From JANWHF01 sp036276235 (GTDB lineage Bacteria > Planctomycetota > Phycisphaerae > Tepidisphaerales > Tepidisphaeraceae): a stretch of 64,000 bases of DNA. The position numbers and the translations under genes were made by a program. The stretch lies in the NCBI GenBank assembly GCA_036276235.1, contig DATBDZ010000351.1, positions 1 to 64,000 on the forward strand, in the 5' to 3' direction. Below the pieces are notes generated by a model, which did no database searches, was not told the DNA's origin, and saw only the letters and a list, made by a program, of their open reading frames with translations. Each line of letters opens with the position of its first letter. The stretch's first letter is position 1. This document shows, in pieces, positions 29,367 to 38,260 of the stretch.

Positions 29367-32300
29367 GTGCGCAAGCCACGTTCTGGCCGTTGCCGAAGGA
29401 AATCCTCGTTTGAACTTCTGGAAATGCGGCGGCTGCTGAGCAGTATCACCGGCGTTTCCGATCCGTTTGGGGTGACCGACCAACTGGTGTTTACCGCGGC
29501 GCCGCCGCCGAATGTGAAAGTCGGCCAGCCGTTCTCCGCCAGGGTGGAAGCGCAGGACGGCAACGGAGTTCTCGACACTTCTTTTGAGGGGAAGGTCACG
29601 CTCTCCGATCACTATTCCGATTATTATTCCGGCTCCCTTGATGGAACGCTCACAGTGAATGCGATCGACGGCGTGGCCACGTTTACCGGCATATCACAGG
29701 AGATGCCGACGTCGCAGACCGACTGGGCGGAAGGGGACAAGCTATTTGCCAATAGCGGGAAGTTGCCGCAGGGCGTATCCGCGCCTTTCAACCTCTATAC
29801 CGACAGACTGGCGTTCCTCACCCAGCCGCCGGCCCAGGTGACGGCGGGAGCCCCCATCAGCGTCGAGGTCGAGGCGCTGGACGGCGACGGGAACCTCGAC
29901 ACCGCTTTCGTGGGGAAGGTGACGATGTCGAACCGGTACTGGTTTGAGTCATCGGGCTTGCAGGGCGATCTCACGGTGAAAGCCGTCGGCGGCATCGCGA
30001 CCTTCAGCGATATCACCGACACCGTCGCGACAACTCCGGACTTGGGGCAAGACAGCTTGTACGCCTACGGTTTCTGGGAGGGCATGCCCAACGCTTATTC
30101 AAATCCGTTCACCGTGAATCCGGCCCAGGCTTCACAATTAGTCTTCACCAACGCGCCATCGGACGCCAATAGCGGTGACTTCATTCTGACAAACAAGGCG
30201 TTGAGCGTGGAAGTGACGGCGGAAGATCAATATGGCAACGTGGCCACCGGCTTTAATGGAGATATTTCGCTGGACTTGGGGCGAAATCGCGGCGGGGCCA
30301 CGCTCGGCGGCACGACGACGCTGACCGCGCGCCACGGCATTGCGACCTTCGACGACATCACGATCAGCGCCGCCGGCCACGGTTATACGCTCGTCGCCTC
30401 CGGCGCGGGGACGGCCATGTCCGACCCGTTTGATGTCAGCGATCAACTCGTCTTCACCGCGCAGCCTCCCGGCCATGTCAACACCGGCGCGGCGTTTACC
30501 GTCGTCGTCGAGGCGGAGGACGGCGCGGGGAAACTTGACAGCTCGTTTCACGGCGCCGTCACGCTCTCCGACCTTTACGGCGACGACTACGATGCTCCGT
30601 TGGATGGGCGCCTATCGGTCGATGCCGTCAATGGAGTGGCGACCTTCACCGACATCTCGCAGGCCTTTGCGACGCAGAAGACGGATGGCTCTTCGCCGGA
30701 CCGGCTGCAGGCGGAGAGCGAGGGGATGATCTCGGCGTCTTCCAATTATTTTGCGGTGGTCGATCAAAACGCCGATGTGCTGGTCTTCGCGCCGCCGCCG
30801 CCGGCTTCGGTTGTGGTCAACTCGCCCTTCAGCGTCGTCGTGAATGTGGACAAGGCCGCGGGGCAGCTCGACACATCGTTCAATGGCATCATCACGCTGC
30901 ACGACCGCTACTATGACGACTTTGAGCCGGCCTATCTCATCGGAACGCTGAGCGTGAAGGCTGTGAACGGGGTGGCGAGCTTTAGCGGAATCTACGAGAA
31001 CTTCAGCACGGCCGAAACCGACAACGGCGAGCTTGACGTTCTTTACGCGCGCTCGCCCGACGCCGCGCCCGCCACGTCCGGCGGCTTTTCCGTCAATGCC
31101 GCCAATCAATTTGTCTTCACCGCGCAGCCTCCTGAATCGGTTAACGCGGGCGAAAAATTTTCCGTGACGGTGACGGCGGAAGATGCATCGGGCAACGTCG
31201 ATTCATCTTTCAACGGACCGATCACTCTTTCGGATCAATACTCCAGCGAATATGCCGGCGCACCGCTGGGCGGGACGCTGAGCGTCAACGCAGTCAACGG
31301 CGTGGCGAAGTTTTCCGATGTGTACCAGACCTATTCCAGCGCTTTCGCCTCCAACAATGACCAGGATTTGCTGTTTGCCAGCGGCGACGGTTTCGCCACC
31401 GGCGCGTCCGACACATTTAGGGTGCAAGGCTCGGCCAACAGCCAGCAGGTGGCTTTTATGGTGCAGCCGCCCGCCAGCATCGCCGCCGGCGCGACATTCA
31501 GCGTTTCGATTGCTGCCCATGATTCTGCCGGCAACCTGCTGAGCTCCTTCAACGGAAGCATCACCCTCAGTGCAAGCGACAACTCGAATCTCAAGGGCAC
31601 GCTGACCGAGCAGGCGGCGGATGGCGTTGCCGTCTTCAACGATCTGTCCATAACTGATGCGAGCACCACGGACGGCGGCATCTATCTGATTGCCTCCACT
31701 AATGACCAGGAGGGAGACTCCGATAATTTTGTCGTGACGCCCGGGGCAGTGACGCAACTGGACTTCAGCGCGATGCCAGTGGATGCCGGCGACAATTCGA
31801 ACAATGCATTGGTCAACAGCCCGCTTACTTTAACCGTGCAGGCCGAAGACCAGTACGGCAACGTCGTTAGCTCCTTTGACGGAAGCATTACACTGAAGAT
31901 TGGCTCCGGCCCGGCAGGCGCGGTCTTTGGCGGCACCACAACACTGGCCGCGGCTGGCGGCATCGCGACTTTCAAAGACATCACCCTCGATACGCGCGGC
32001 GATTACACGCTGGTTGCGTCCGGCCCCGCGACCACAACCTCAGACTCCTTCACGGTAAGTGACCAATTGGTCTTCCTTACTCAACCCCCGAAGCTGCTAA
32101 GACCCGGCGAGCCGTTCACGGTGGTTGTAAAGGCTGAGGATGGGTTGGGCGTTGTCGATTCGAGGGTCTCGGGCGATGTGACGCTCGCCTACGCCTACGC
32201 GTACGGCTCCTACGGGTCTTACGGCTACAACTCTGGAACTTACGGCTACGACTATCCTCTGGATGGAACGACAACGGTTAAAGCAGTCGGCGGTATTGCC

Positions 32301-33071
32301 ACCTTCAGCTCCGCCTCCGTCCCTGTCACCGCAAATGACATTGTGCTGGTTGCCGACGGCGACGATCTGGTGCAAGGCGCATCGTCGGAATTTTCCGTGC
32401 AGGCCGACCAACTCGTCTTCACGACGGCGCCGCAGGCGGCAACTGCCGGGCAGGCGTTTGACGTAGTCGTCGAAGCGGATAGCCCCGGCGGGGGGATCGA
32501 CACTTCCTTCAACGGAAGTGTCACGATATCCGATGATTACTCCGGCAATTTCGGTGATGCTTCGCAGCTCAAGGGGACATTGACTGTCAATGCGAAAGAT
32601 GGCGTGGCGACTTTCACGGGAATCTCGCAGAATACCGCAAGCAGCACCGCCGGCTATGATGACGAGCTTTACGCCGACGCCAATGGGCTAAACGGAGGCT
32701 ATTCCGACTCATTCACGATTGCCGCCGCCGCGGCAGCGAAACTGGCATTTGTTGGAGTTCCGACCGACACGAACGGCGACGGCGGAACCGTCGCCAACTC
32801 CAAGCTCTCCGTGCGCGTGGTGGCCCAGGATGCCTACGGAAACGCCAACTCCAATTTCAGCGGAATGATCGCCATCGCCCTGCGAACCAATCCCACCGGC
32901 GCGAGCCTCGGCGGAACAACCACGGTCGCCATCACCAGCGGCATTGCCGACTTCACCGACCTGACCATCAGCGCGGTTGGCGACGGCTACACGCTGATCG
33001 CCACCGCCGTCAGCGGCGATACGACGGCGGCAGCCGATAAGCTGACGCCAATGCGCATCGCGGCTCATTGA
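29367..33071 (+). CDS. Giant secreted repeat protein with LEPR-XLL-like N-terminus
   Basis: 1234 residues. The start is GTG 29367, preceded by GGAGG at a spacing of 6; the frame is open to 29319 without a better site. The basic leader runs into FELLEMRRLLSS, close to the LEPR-XLL motif found at the start of many planctomycete exported proteins. The rest is about eleven tandem Ig-like repeats of roughly 100-115 residues, each opening near QLVFTAQPP and passing AEDGxGxLDxSFxGxVTLSD and NGVATFxDI. Rich in Asp, Ser, Thr, Ala and Gly, almost no Cys. It should be an adhesin-like or matrix protein at the cell surface. No C-terminal anchor is visible. It converges on the next gene with a 23-bp gap. 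Confidence 0.8.
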   Translation: MRKPRSGRCRRKSSFELLEMRRLLSSITGVSDPFGVTDQLVFTAAPPPNVKVGQPFSARVEAQDGNGVLDTSFEGKVTLSDHYSDYYSGSLDGTLTVNAIDGVATFTGISQEMPTSQTDWAEGDKLFANSGKLPQGVSAPFNLYTDRLAFLTQPPAQVTAGAPISVEVEALDGDGNLDTAFVGKVTMSNRYWFESSGLQGDLTVKAVGGIATFSDITDTVATTPDLGQDSLYAYGFWEGMPNAYSNPFTVNPAQASQLVFTNAPSDANSGDFILTNKALSVEVTAEDQYGNVATGFNGDISLDLGRNRGGATLGGTTTLTARHGIATFDDITISAAGHGYTLVASGAGTAMSDPFDVSDQLVFTAQPPGHVNTGAAFTVVVEAEDGAGKLDSSFHGAVTLSDLYGDDYDAPLDGRLSVDAVNGVATFTDISQAFATQKTDGSSPDRLQAESEGMISASSNYFAVVDQNADVLVFAPPPPASVVVNSPFSVVVNVDKAAGQLDTSFNGIITLHDRYYDDFEPAYLIGTLSVKAVNGVASFSGIYENFSTAETDNGELDVLYARSPDAAPATSGGFSVNAANQFVFTAQPPESVNAGEKFSVTVTAEDASGNVDSSFNGPITLSDQYSSEYAGAPLGGTLSVNAVNGVAKFSDVYQTYSSAFASNNDQDLLFASGDGFATGASDTFRVQGSANSQQVAFMVQPPASIAAGATFSVSIAAHDSAGNLLSSFNGSITLSASDNSNLKGTLTEQAADGVAVFNDLSITDASTTDGGIYLIASTNDQEGDSDNFVVTPGAVTQLDFSAMPVDAGDNSNNALVNSPLTLTVQAEDQYGNVVSSFDGSITLKIGSGPAGAVFGGTTTLAAAGGIATFKDITLDTRGDYTLVASGPATTTSDSFTVSDQLVFLTQPPKLLRPGEPFTVVVKAEDGLGVVDSRVSGDVTLAYAYAYGSYGSYGYNSGTYGYDYPLDGTTTVKAVGGIATFSSASVPVTANDIVLVADGDDLVQGASSEFSVQADQLVFTTAPQAATAGQAFDVVVEADSPGGGIDTSFNGSVTISDDYSGNFGDASQLKGTLTVNAKDGVATFTGISQNTASSTAGYDDELYADANGLNGGYSDSFTIAAAAAAKLAFVGVPTDTNGDGGTVANSKLSVRVVAQDAYGNANSNFSGMIAIALRTNPTGASLGGTTTVAITSGIADFTDLTISAVGDGYTLIATAVSGDTTAAADKLTPMRIAAH

Positions 33072-33094
33072 TGAGAGTGCCGCCGGCCTTTGTT

Positions 33095-34924
33095 TTAACC
33101 GGTGGCCCGTTCGCCAAAGAGATTGCCGGACGAAACCTGTCCCGCCGCCAGCGTAATTGATAGGACGCCACCAATCGGCTTGGTGGCGACGATGCCGGCC
33201 ACCGGAACAACGCGCACAACGTAGGTTTGCGCTGCCAGTCCATTGAACGACCAATTGCCGGCAATATCAGTCGTCACGCTTCGGTCGCCGGCGTCGAGCT
33301 TGCCGTCTTTGTTGAGATCGAGATAGACCGTCCATAGCCCGGCACCAAATTCACCATTGTCGATCTTCCCGTCGCCGTTGGCATCGTCGAACACTTTGCC
33401 TGAAATCGACCCGAGCGGTGCGGTCACCGTCTCGGTAAATGTGACGACATTGGATTTTACCCCGTGAGCATCGGTAATAGCCTCAGAAACACTCAGCGGT
33501 CCGGCTTTGGCAAATGTGTGACTTGTCGCTGGAATCGGTCCCGCGGCTGGACGGGTGATGATTGTGTCTGCCGTGCCATCTCCCCAATTGATGTCGATTT
33601 TGAAGGGACTCGTGCCGCCAAATTGGCTGAACGAACCGAGACTCACGCTGGCGCTGGAACCCAGCGTCGTGGTTTGATTAGGTGGACCGGCAACAACAAT
33701 AGATGGCTGTACCTCAACGGCGCCGATATCGACCACGCCATTGATAATACGCGGCAATCCGCGCTGGTCGGTCGTGATGCCAGTCGGAATTAGCGCGTTG
33801 GAGCCATGATCGATTGCGGGGCTCGCGGCCAGCGGCAGGAGTGTTTGCGTAGGGCCTCCGTTGTTGGCAAGTGGACCGAGCTTGGCGTTGAGCGGTGCGG
33901 CAATCGTTCCGAGCAAGTCGGTGGCGATCCATCCGGTGCTGCCATTTGTCTTGCCGATGAGGTTATGGCCCGACGATTTAACGGCGCCATGGACGTCGGG
34001 GGTGGTCCCACCTGTGTTTCCGGCGATGATGGTGTTGCCAATCAGCGCATTGACGCCGGCATTGTCGAGAAGCCCGCCGCCGTTTGCCCCGGTGTTGTTC
34101 GCTATCGTCACGCCGAAGAATGAAGTGCCGCTGTTGCTCGCATCCAGCAGAATGCCGCCGCCGGCTACCGCGGACGTATTGCCCGCGATCGTTACGTTGC
34201 GAAGAAGTAGCGTGGTTTTTCCGGGCTGGGCATTGGTGTCGCTGGCAATACCACCTCCGCCGCCTATGTTGGACTTGTTTCCCGTGAAGGTGACATCGGT
34301 CAGGGTTGCGATGCAGCTCCGGACAGCGCCATAATTCTCCAAACCTCCGCCGTGGCCATTTGCGATATTTCCCGAAACCGTCACGTTCGTGAGTGTGAGA
34401 GATTGCAGATTCTGAATCGCGCCGCCGCCAAAGGCGCTCGTGTTCCTGGCGATCGTGGCGGCTTCAAAGGTCAGTGTGCCGCTATTGATGATTGCGCCGC
34501 CGCCCGAGACAGAGGAATGACAATTGACCACGTTGACACCGTGAATCTTCGCGGTCACCGCTTTGGCAATAACGAACGCCTGACTCTTGGCGTTTCCATT
34601 GACGGTAACTCCCGCCGCCGGACCGGTGATCGTGATCGGCTCCAGGACATTGGTCAATCTCAGGGGAGTTCCACTGAGGAGGATCGTCTTCGGAGCGGCG
34701 AAAGCGGACGGGGCGAACGTGATAGCGGTCGGAGTCGTGCTCAGATTCGCAACCGCGACAGCGTCTCTCAAGCTGACCGTTGGACTGCCGGCAGGATCTA
34801 TCTGGTCAAGGGCAGTATTGACAATCACGCTTGTCAGAAGCGTGCGATATTCCAGCGATTCAGCGACCGCCGGTCGACCAGAAGAGTTGTGAATTGAGCT
34901 TCTCCGCATTTTCGAATCGCGCAT
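33095..34924 (-). CDS. Secreted beta-helix protein with PKD-like and SdrD-B-like domains
   Basis: 609 residues from ATG 34924 (GGAAGGAAG upstream). The N-terminus carries ESLEYRTLLTS, another LEPR-XLL-like motif. Right-handed beta-helix repeats follow (about 40-330), with the polymorphic outer-membrane pattern GGGAIxNxGTL / TxSGNxAxxGGG, then TTDQRGLPRIINGVVDIGAVE (choice-of-anchor Q type), a PKD-like domain (about 400-500; INWGDGTADT), and an SdrD-B-like domain with two acidic calcium-binding loops (DDANGDGKIDNGE; DLNKDGKLDAGD). Likely a surface or secreted protein needing calcium. It is the second LEPR-XLL-like gene in a convergent pair. The 264 bp upstream show no gene. Confidence 0.82.
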   Translation of the reverse strand: MRDSKMRRSSIHNSSGRPAVAESLEYRTLLTSVIVNTALDQIDPAGSPTVSLRDAVAVANLSTTPTAITFAPSAFAAPKTILLSGTPLRLTNVLEPITITGPAAGVTVNGNAKSQAFVIAKAVTAKIHGVNVVNCHSSVSGGGAIINSGTLTFEAATIARNTSAFGGGAIQNLQSLTLTNVTVSGNIANGHGGGLENYGAVRSCIATLTDVTFTGNKSNIGGGGGIASDTNAQPGKTTLLLRNVTIAGNTSAVAGGGILLDASNSGTSFFGVTIANNTGANGGGLLDNAGVNALIGNTIIAGNTGGTTPDVHGAVKSSGHNLIGKTNGSTGWIATDLLGTIAAPLNAKLGPLANNGGPTQTLLPLAASPAIDHGSNALIPTGITTDQRGLPRIINGVVDIGAVEVQPSIVVAGPPNQTTTLGSSASVSLGSFSQFGGTSPFKIDINWGDGTADTIITRPAAGPIPATSHTFAKAGPLSVSEAITDAHGVKSNVVTFTETVTAPLGSISGKVFDDANGDGKIDNGEFGAGLWTVYLDLNKDGKLDAGDRSVTTDIAGNWSFNGLAAQTYVVRVVPVAGIVATKPIGGVLSITLAAGQVSSGNLFGERATG

Positions 34925-35188
34925 GATTCTTCCTTCCGATTAGAGGTGTCGCCGACCAAACGTCGGGAAATTGGCCCGTTATTGAAGGGCTGTCTTCGTT
35001 ATCTCCTGACCACGGAGCCCGCGGGCAACCCGCGCGACGTGACCCTTCTCCGCAAAGCGCATCACGATATACGCACGACAGCGGCGGTGTGTCAAGATTC
35101 TGCGGAAAAGGCAAATCGGGATATCGCTCGACTGCGCAAACAGGGCGCTTTGGGGCAAACATGTATCATGTCTGGGCGTCGAGGCGGA

Positions 35189-36118
35189 TCAATCAAACGC
35201 CTCCGGCTCCTCTCCCTTCGGGCGAGTCTTCCAGCGGCGATGGACCCACAAATATTGCCCCGGATCATCGCGCACCATCTGCTCGATCGCGTGCGTGTAG
35301 CGCTGGGTGATGTAACGCAGCGGGTCAGGGTGATCGGTCCAGTCGGCGGGGTGGATGATGTCCTGCACGCCGACTTTGAAGTGGAAGCGGTCATTGACTC
35401 GCCGCGCGTAGCCGACGACGACGGGGACGCTGTATTGCATCGCCAGTAAGCCAATCGATTTGTAGGTGCTCGCCTTGCGGCCGAAGAAATCAACAAACAA
35501 TCCCTTGGGCCCCGCGTTCTGGTCGGCGATAAACCCGACGGCTTTGCCTCGCTCCAGCAGATCGGTCACCTCGCCGGTTGCGCCCTTTTTGTCGATGATC
35601 CGCTGTCCCTGCTTTTCCCGCACGCCCATGAGCCAGTCATTGATGTGCGGGTTATCCAGCGGCCGCGCGATGCCGGTGGTTTCGAATCCAAACGTGGCCA
35701 GCACGTAGCCGAGGATTTCCCAGTTGCCGTAATGGCCAGTGAGCAGGATCAGCCCGCGCTTCGGATCGAGCATGAGCCGCAGCGCATCGCGCATGTTTTC
35801 CAGCTCGCAGTAGCTGGCGTAAGTCTCCAGGCGAATGAGCCGCGTGGTGAATAGCACTTCCAGTGCGAGCATGACCAGATGCTGCATGCTCCGCCGCGCC
35901 AGCTTCCGCCGCTGCCGCTCGGGCATGTTCGGAAAGCTGCGGCGAAGGTTTCCCATCGCCCGCTCGCGATGCCGCCGATCGACGGCATACATGATGTCGC
36001 CGATCAGCTTCGCCGTACGCAGGTTGAGATTCACGGGAAAGCAATGCAGCGCCATCGCGACCAGCCGCAGCGCGAAATAGAGCAGTCGGTCCAGCAGATC
36101 ATTTCGCTCCTTTGCCAT
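35189..36118 (-). CDS. Lysophospholipid/lipid A acyltransferase (LpxL/HtrB family)
   Basis: 309 residues from ATG 36118. The open frame reaches 36337, but that part is read from palindromic repeats. A hydrophobic N-terminus (about 12-32) is followed by the catalytic H-x4-E motif in LLTGHYGNWEILG (about 118-130), then DQNAGPKGLFVDFFG (about 195-209), the second conserved block, and HRRWKTRP near the C-terminus. It should transfer an acyl chain to lipid A or a phospholipid at the inner membrane, implying an LPS-type outer membrane. Unlinked to other lpx genes. Confidence 0.9.
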   Translation of the reverse strand: MAKERNDLLDRLLYFALRLVAMALHCFPVNLNLRTAKLIGDIMYAVDRRHRERAMGNLRRSFPNMPERQRRKLARRSMQHLVMLALEVLFTTRLIRLETYASYCELENMRDALRLMLDPKRGLILLTGHYGNWEILGYVLATFGFETTGIARPLDNPHINDWLMGVREKQGQRIIDKKGATGEVTDLLERGKAVGFIADQNAGPKGLFVDFFGRKASTYKSIGLLAMQYSVPVVVGYARRVNDRFHFKVGVQDIIHPADWTDHPDPLRYITQRYTHAIEQMVRDDPGQYLWVHRRWKTRPKGEEPEAFD

Positions 36119-36209
36119 CGGGGGTGGATGATACGGAATGAAAAGTGAAAAATGAAAAGTGAAAAATGGAAAGCGCGGAAGATACGGCTGCCCGCTACTG
36201 CCGAGCATT

Positions 36210-36432
36210 GTCATGCTGAGGTACTCCGAAGCATCTGGCTGGATCGCGCGAATGGGCCGAAGCTTGGGAGTACCGGTTCTGAAAATGTTGGCGTCGATCC
36301 CGCTACGCACGCCACGGGCATGCTGTCGCAAGCCCATGCCACCAAATTACGGGCATGTCCTTCTTCTGGTCGTCTTGTTACCCGTCTGGAAAGCCCAAAC
36401 ACATGCTCACGCAAGCGTGAGGCATGGCACCC
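36210..36432. repeat. Degenerate copies of palindromic families 2c and 3
   Basis: 36210-36239 is identical to the left arm of the family 2c element at 51480-51555 (GTCATGCTGAGG, TACT, CCGAAGCATCTGGC), but its right arm is decayed. 36311-36432 resembles the composite at 28905-29145: the outer sequence GCCACGGGCATGCTGTCGC, a damaged left core, and an intact right core (CTCACGC-AA-GCGTGAG, GGCACCC). It occupies most of the 357-bp gap between the acyltransferase and the PQQ-like gene. Confidence 0.8.
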
Positions 36433-36475
36433 TTGGCACCGTCGCAGCGATGCGAGCCAATTTGTGCGGGAATCG

Positions 36476-37840
36476 CTACTTCACCTTAATATCGTATGTG
36501 AGCAGCACGTCCTGATCGCGCAGATACAGCCGCCCATTGGCGATAACCGGGTGCGGCCAGGTCGGCTGCCCGCTGCCGGCGGGCGGGGTAAACGTGCTGA
36601 TCTGCTTGTACGCTTGCGGCGTCGCCTCCACCAGCGCCATCGTGCCCGGCGGCGTCTCGCTGCGCAGATAGATCATCCCATCCGCGATCGCGATTGAGCC
36701 TTTGCCGACGCTGCGATTGCTCCAGGCGACTTTGCCGGTCTTGAAATCCATGCAGACCAGCAGGCCGGGATCGTTGGAGCCGTAGACATAATCGCCGAAG
36801 AGGATCACGCCGCCGTGATGGTTCTTCATGTTCCGATTGTCGTAAACCTTTTGCACGGAAAACTTCCCACCCGCGGCGGCGGGGGGCGTCACCTTAAACA
36901 GATGACAACCCACGCCATAACCAGCGGCGACGTAAACCATCCCATCCTTTTCGATCGGCGTCGCGATCGCGATTTTCCCCTCCGAACGGCTGGCCTTCCA
37001 AAGCAGCTTTCCGCTATCAGCGGCTACGCCCGCGACACTTGGCGCGGTCTGCTGAATGTATTGCCGCACGCCGCCGATGGTGGCGACGATCGCCGACGAA
37101 TATTGCGGCTCCTCGGTCCATTCCTTGCTCAGCCAGAGGAATTTGCCGCTCTGCTTGTTTAGCGCGAGCATCGTCCCCTTGCTGCTGCCGGGGGTGCAGA
37201 TCACTTTGTCGCCGTCAACGAGCGGCGATTCAGAGTAGGCCCAGGTCGGCATCCTTCCGCCATACTCCTGCACCAGGTCCACATGCCACAGTTCCTTGCC
37301 ATAGGTGCTGATGCAGGAGAGTTCGCCGTATTGGGTGAGGACATAGATCCGTTGTCCGTCCACGGTAGGCGAGCCGCGCGGACCGGGATGGGATTGGCCC
37401 GAAGCACCGACGACGCCGCCGCGCCCGACCTTCGCCTTCCAGAGCAGCTTGCCGTCGGCTTCATTGAGCGCGAAAAGACAAGCGGCATCGCCGCTATCGC
37501 CACACACATAAACCCGACCCGCTGCGATGCTCACGCCGCCCATCCCCCCGCCGATGCCGTTTGCTTTCCAAGCCAAAGGCGGCCCACCCTTAGGCCACTG
37601 CTTAGGCAAACCCGTCTCCTTGGAAACCCCATCCCGATCCCCCCCGCGCCACTGCGGCCAATCGCCAACAGATGCGGAAGCATCTGACTCCGTCACCGAT
37701 GCCGCCAGCGGTTTGGTAGGCGTGTCCGCCGCGCGGATCGAATGAATTACAAAGAGAGAAAGGATGAACGCCGCTGCAAAATCCTTGCGGAAGTGCAAGC
37801 GGCTAGAACAGCTCACGTTATATTTGATGATCAATGCCAT
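36476..37840 (-). CDS. PQQ-like beta-propeller repeat protein (secreted)
   Basis: 454 residues from ATG 37840; the frame extends to 37894. A basic N-terminus and hydrophobic segment (about 20-37) form a signal peptide. DWPQWRGGDRDGVSKETGLP (about 60-79) is the typical opening of planctomycete PQQ-like proteins. Several propeller blades follow, with ALNEADGKLLWKAKVG, ALNKQSGKFLWLSKEW, AADSGKLLWKAS and DFKTGKVAWSNRS. The fold is shared with BamB and with quinoprotein dehydrogenases, but no PQQ-dehydrogenase catalytic residues are clear, so it may be a structural or binding protein. It runs toward the acyltransferase, separated by repeats. Confidence 0.85.
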   Translation of the reverse strand: MALIIKYNVSCSSRLHFRKDFAAAFILSLFVIHSIRAADTPTKPLAASVTESDASASVGDWPQWRGGDRDGVSKETGLPKQWPKGGPPLAWKANGIGGGMGGVSIAAGRVYVCGDSGDAACLFALNEADGKLLWKAKVGRGGVVGASGQSHPGPRGSPTVDGQRIYVLTQYGELSCISTYGKELWHVDLVQEYGGRMPTWAYSESPLVDGDKVICTPGSSKGTMLALNKQSGKFLWLSKEWTEEPQYSSAIVATIGGVRQYIQQTAPSVAGVAADSGKLLWKASRSEGKIAIATPIEKDGMVYVAAGYGVGCHLFKVTPPAAAGGKFSVQKVYDNRNMKNHHGGVILFGDYVYGSNDPGLLVCMDFKTGKVAWSNRSVGKGSIAIADGMIYLRSETPPGTMALVEATPQAYKQISTFTPPAGSGQPTWPHPVIANGRLYLRDQDVLLTYDIKVK

Positions 37841-38108
37841 GTTCGATTCGTCCCAAGAAAGAGACCACTCCGGCTCCCGCCGGCGACGGGCCATTATCTT
37901 AGCGCCGGCGCGGCGGATGTCCCACGGACAAAAACCGGAGCCGGATAGGTTTCGCGAAGGATCAATCCGGTGGACACCAGGTGATCATGACCATTCAGCA
38001 TTCAGCAAGATGCATCGACGATCCCAAACCCACGGAGAAGCGGCCGCCGCGCTCGCGGCGATTCTGCCCCACACGCATCACCCGACCCCAATGCCGCTCG
38101 ACCTCCGC

Positions 38109-38180
38109 AAGCTCCGTGGGCGTTCAAAAATACACTGAACCGGACGCGCGCATTCGCATTCACGAACGCCCACGGAGCTT
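38109..38180. terminator. Perfect 17-bp inverted repeat downstream of the Dnd-like operon
   Basis: AAGCTCCGTGGGCGTTC (38109-38125) and its exact complement (38164-38180) enclose a 38-nt loop. It sits 81 bp beyond the stop codon of the last operon gene, in the 420-bp gap before the PQQ-like gene. No T-run follows on either side, so an intrinsic terminator is doubtful; mRNA 3'-end protection or an element boundary are alternatives. The remainder of the gap shows no gene. Confidence 0.45.
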
Positions 38181-38260
38181 CAACCCCGATAAGCCGCGCT
38201 GTTGTCAAAGGGAACGTCTTGGGGCCAGCCGGCACCGCCATCGCCTCTCCTAAGCTGCGG

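Noticed and set aside
36119..36337. N-terminal extension of the acyltransferase gene
   Set aside because: It is translated repeat DNA without homology; ATG 36118 begins the family core.
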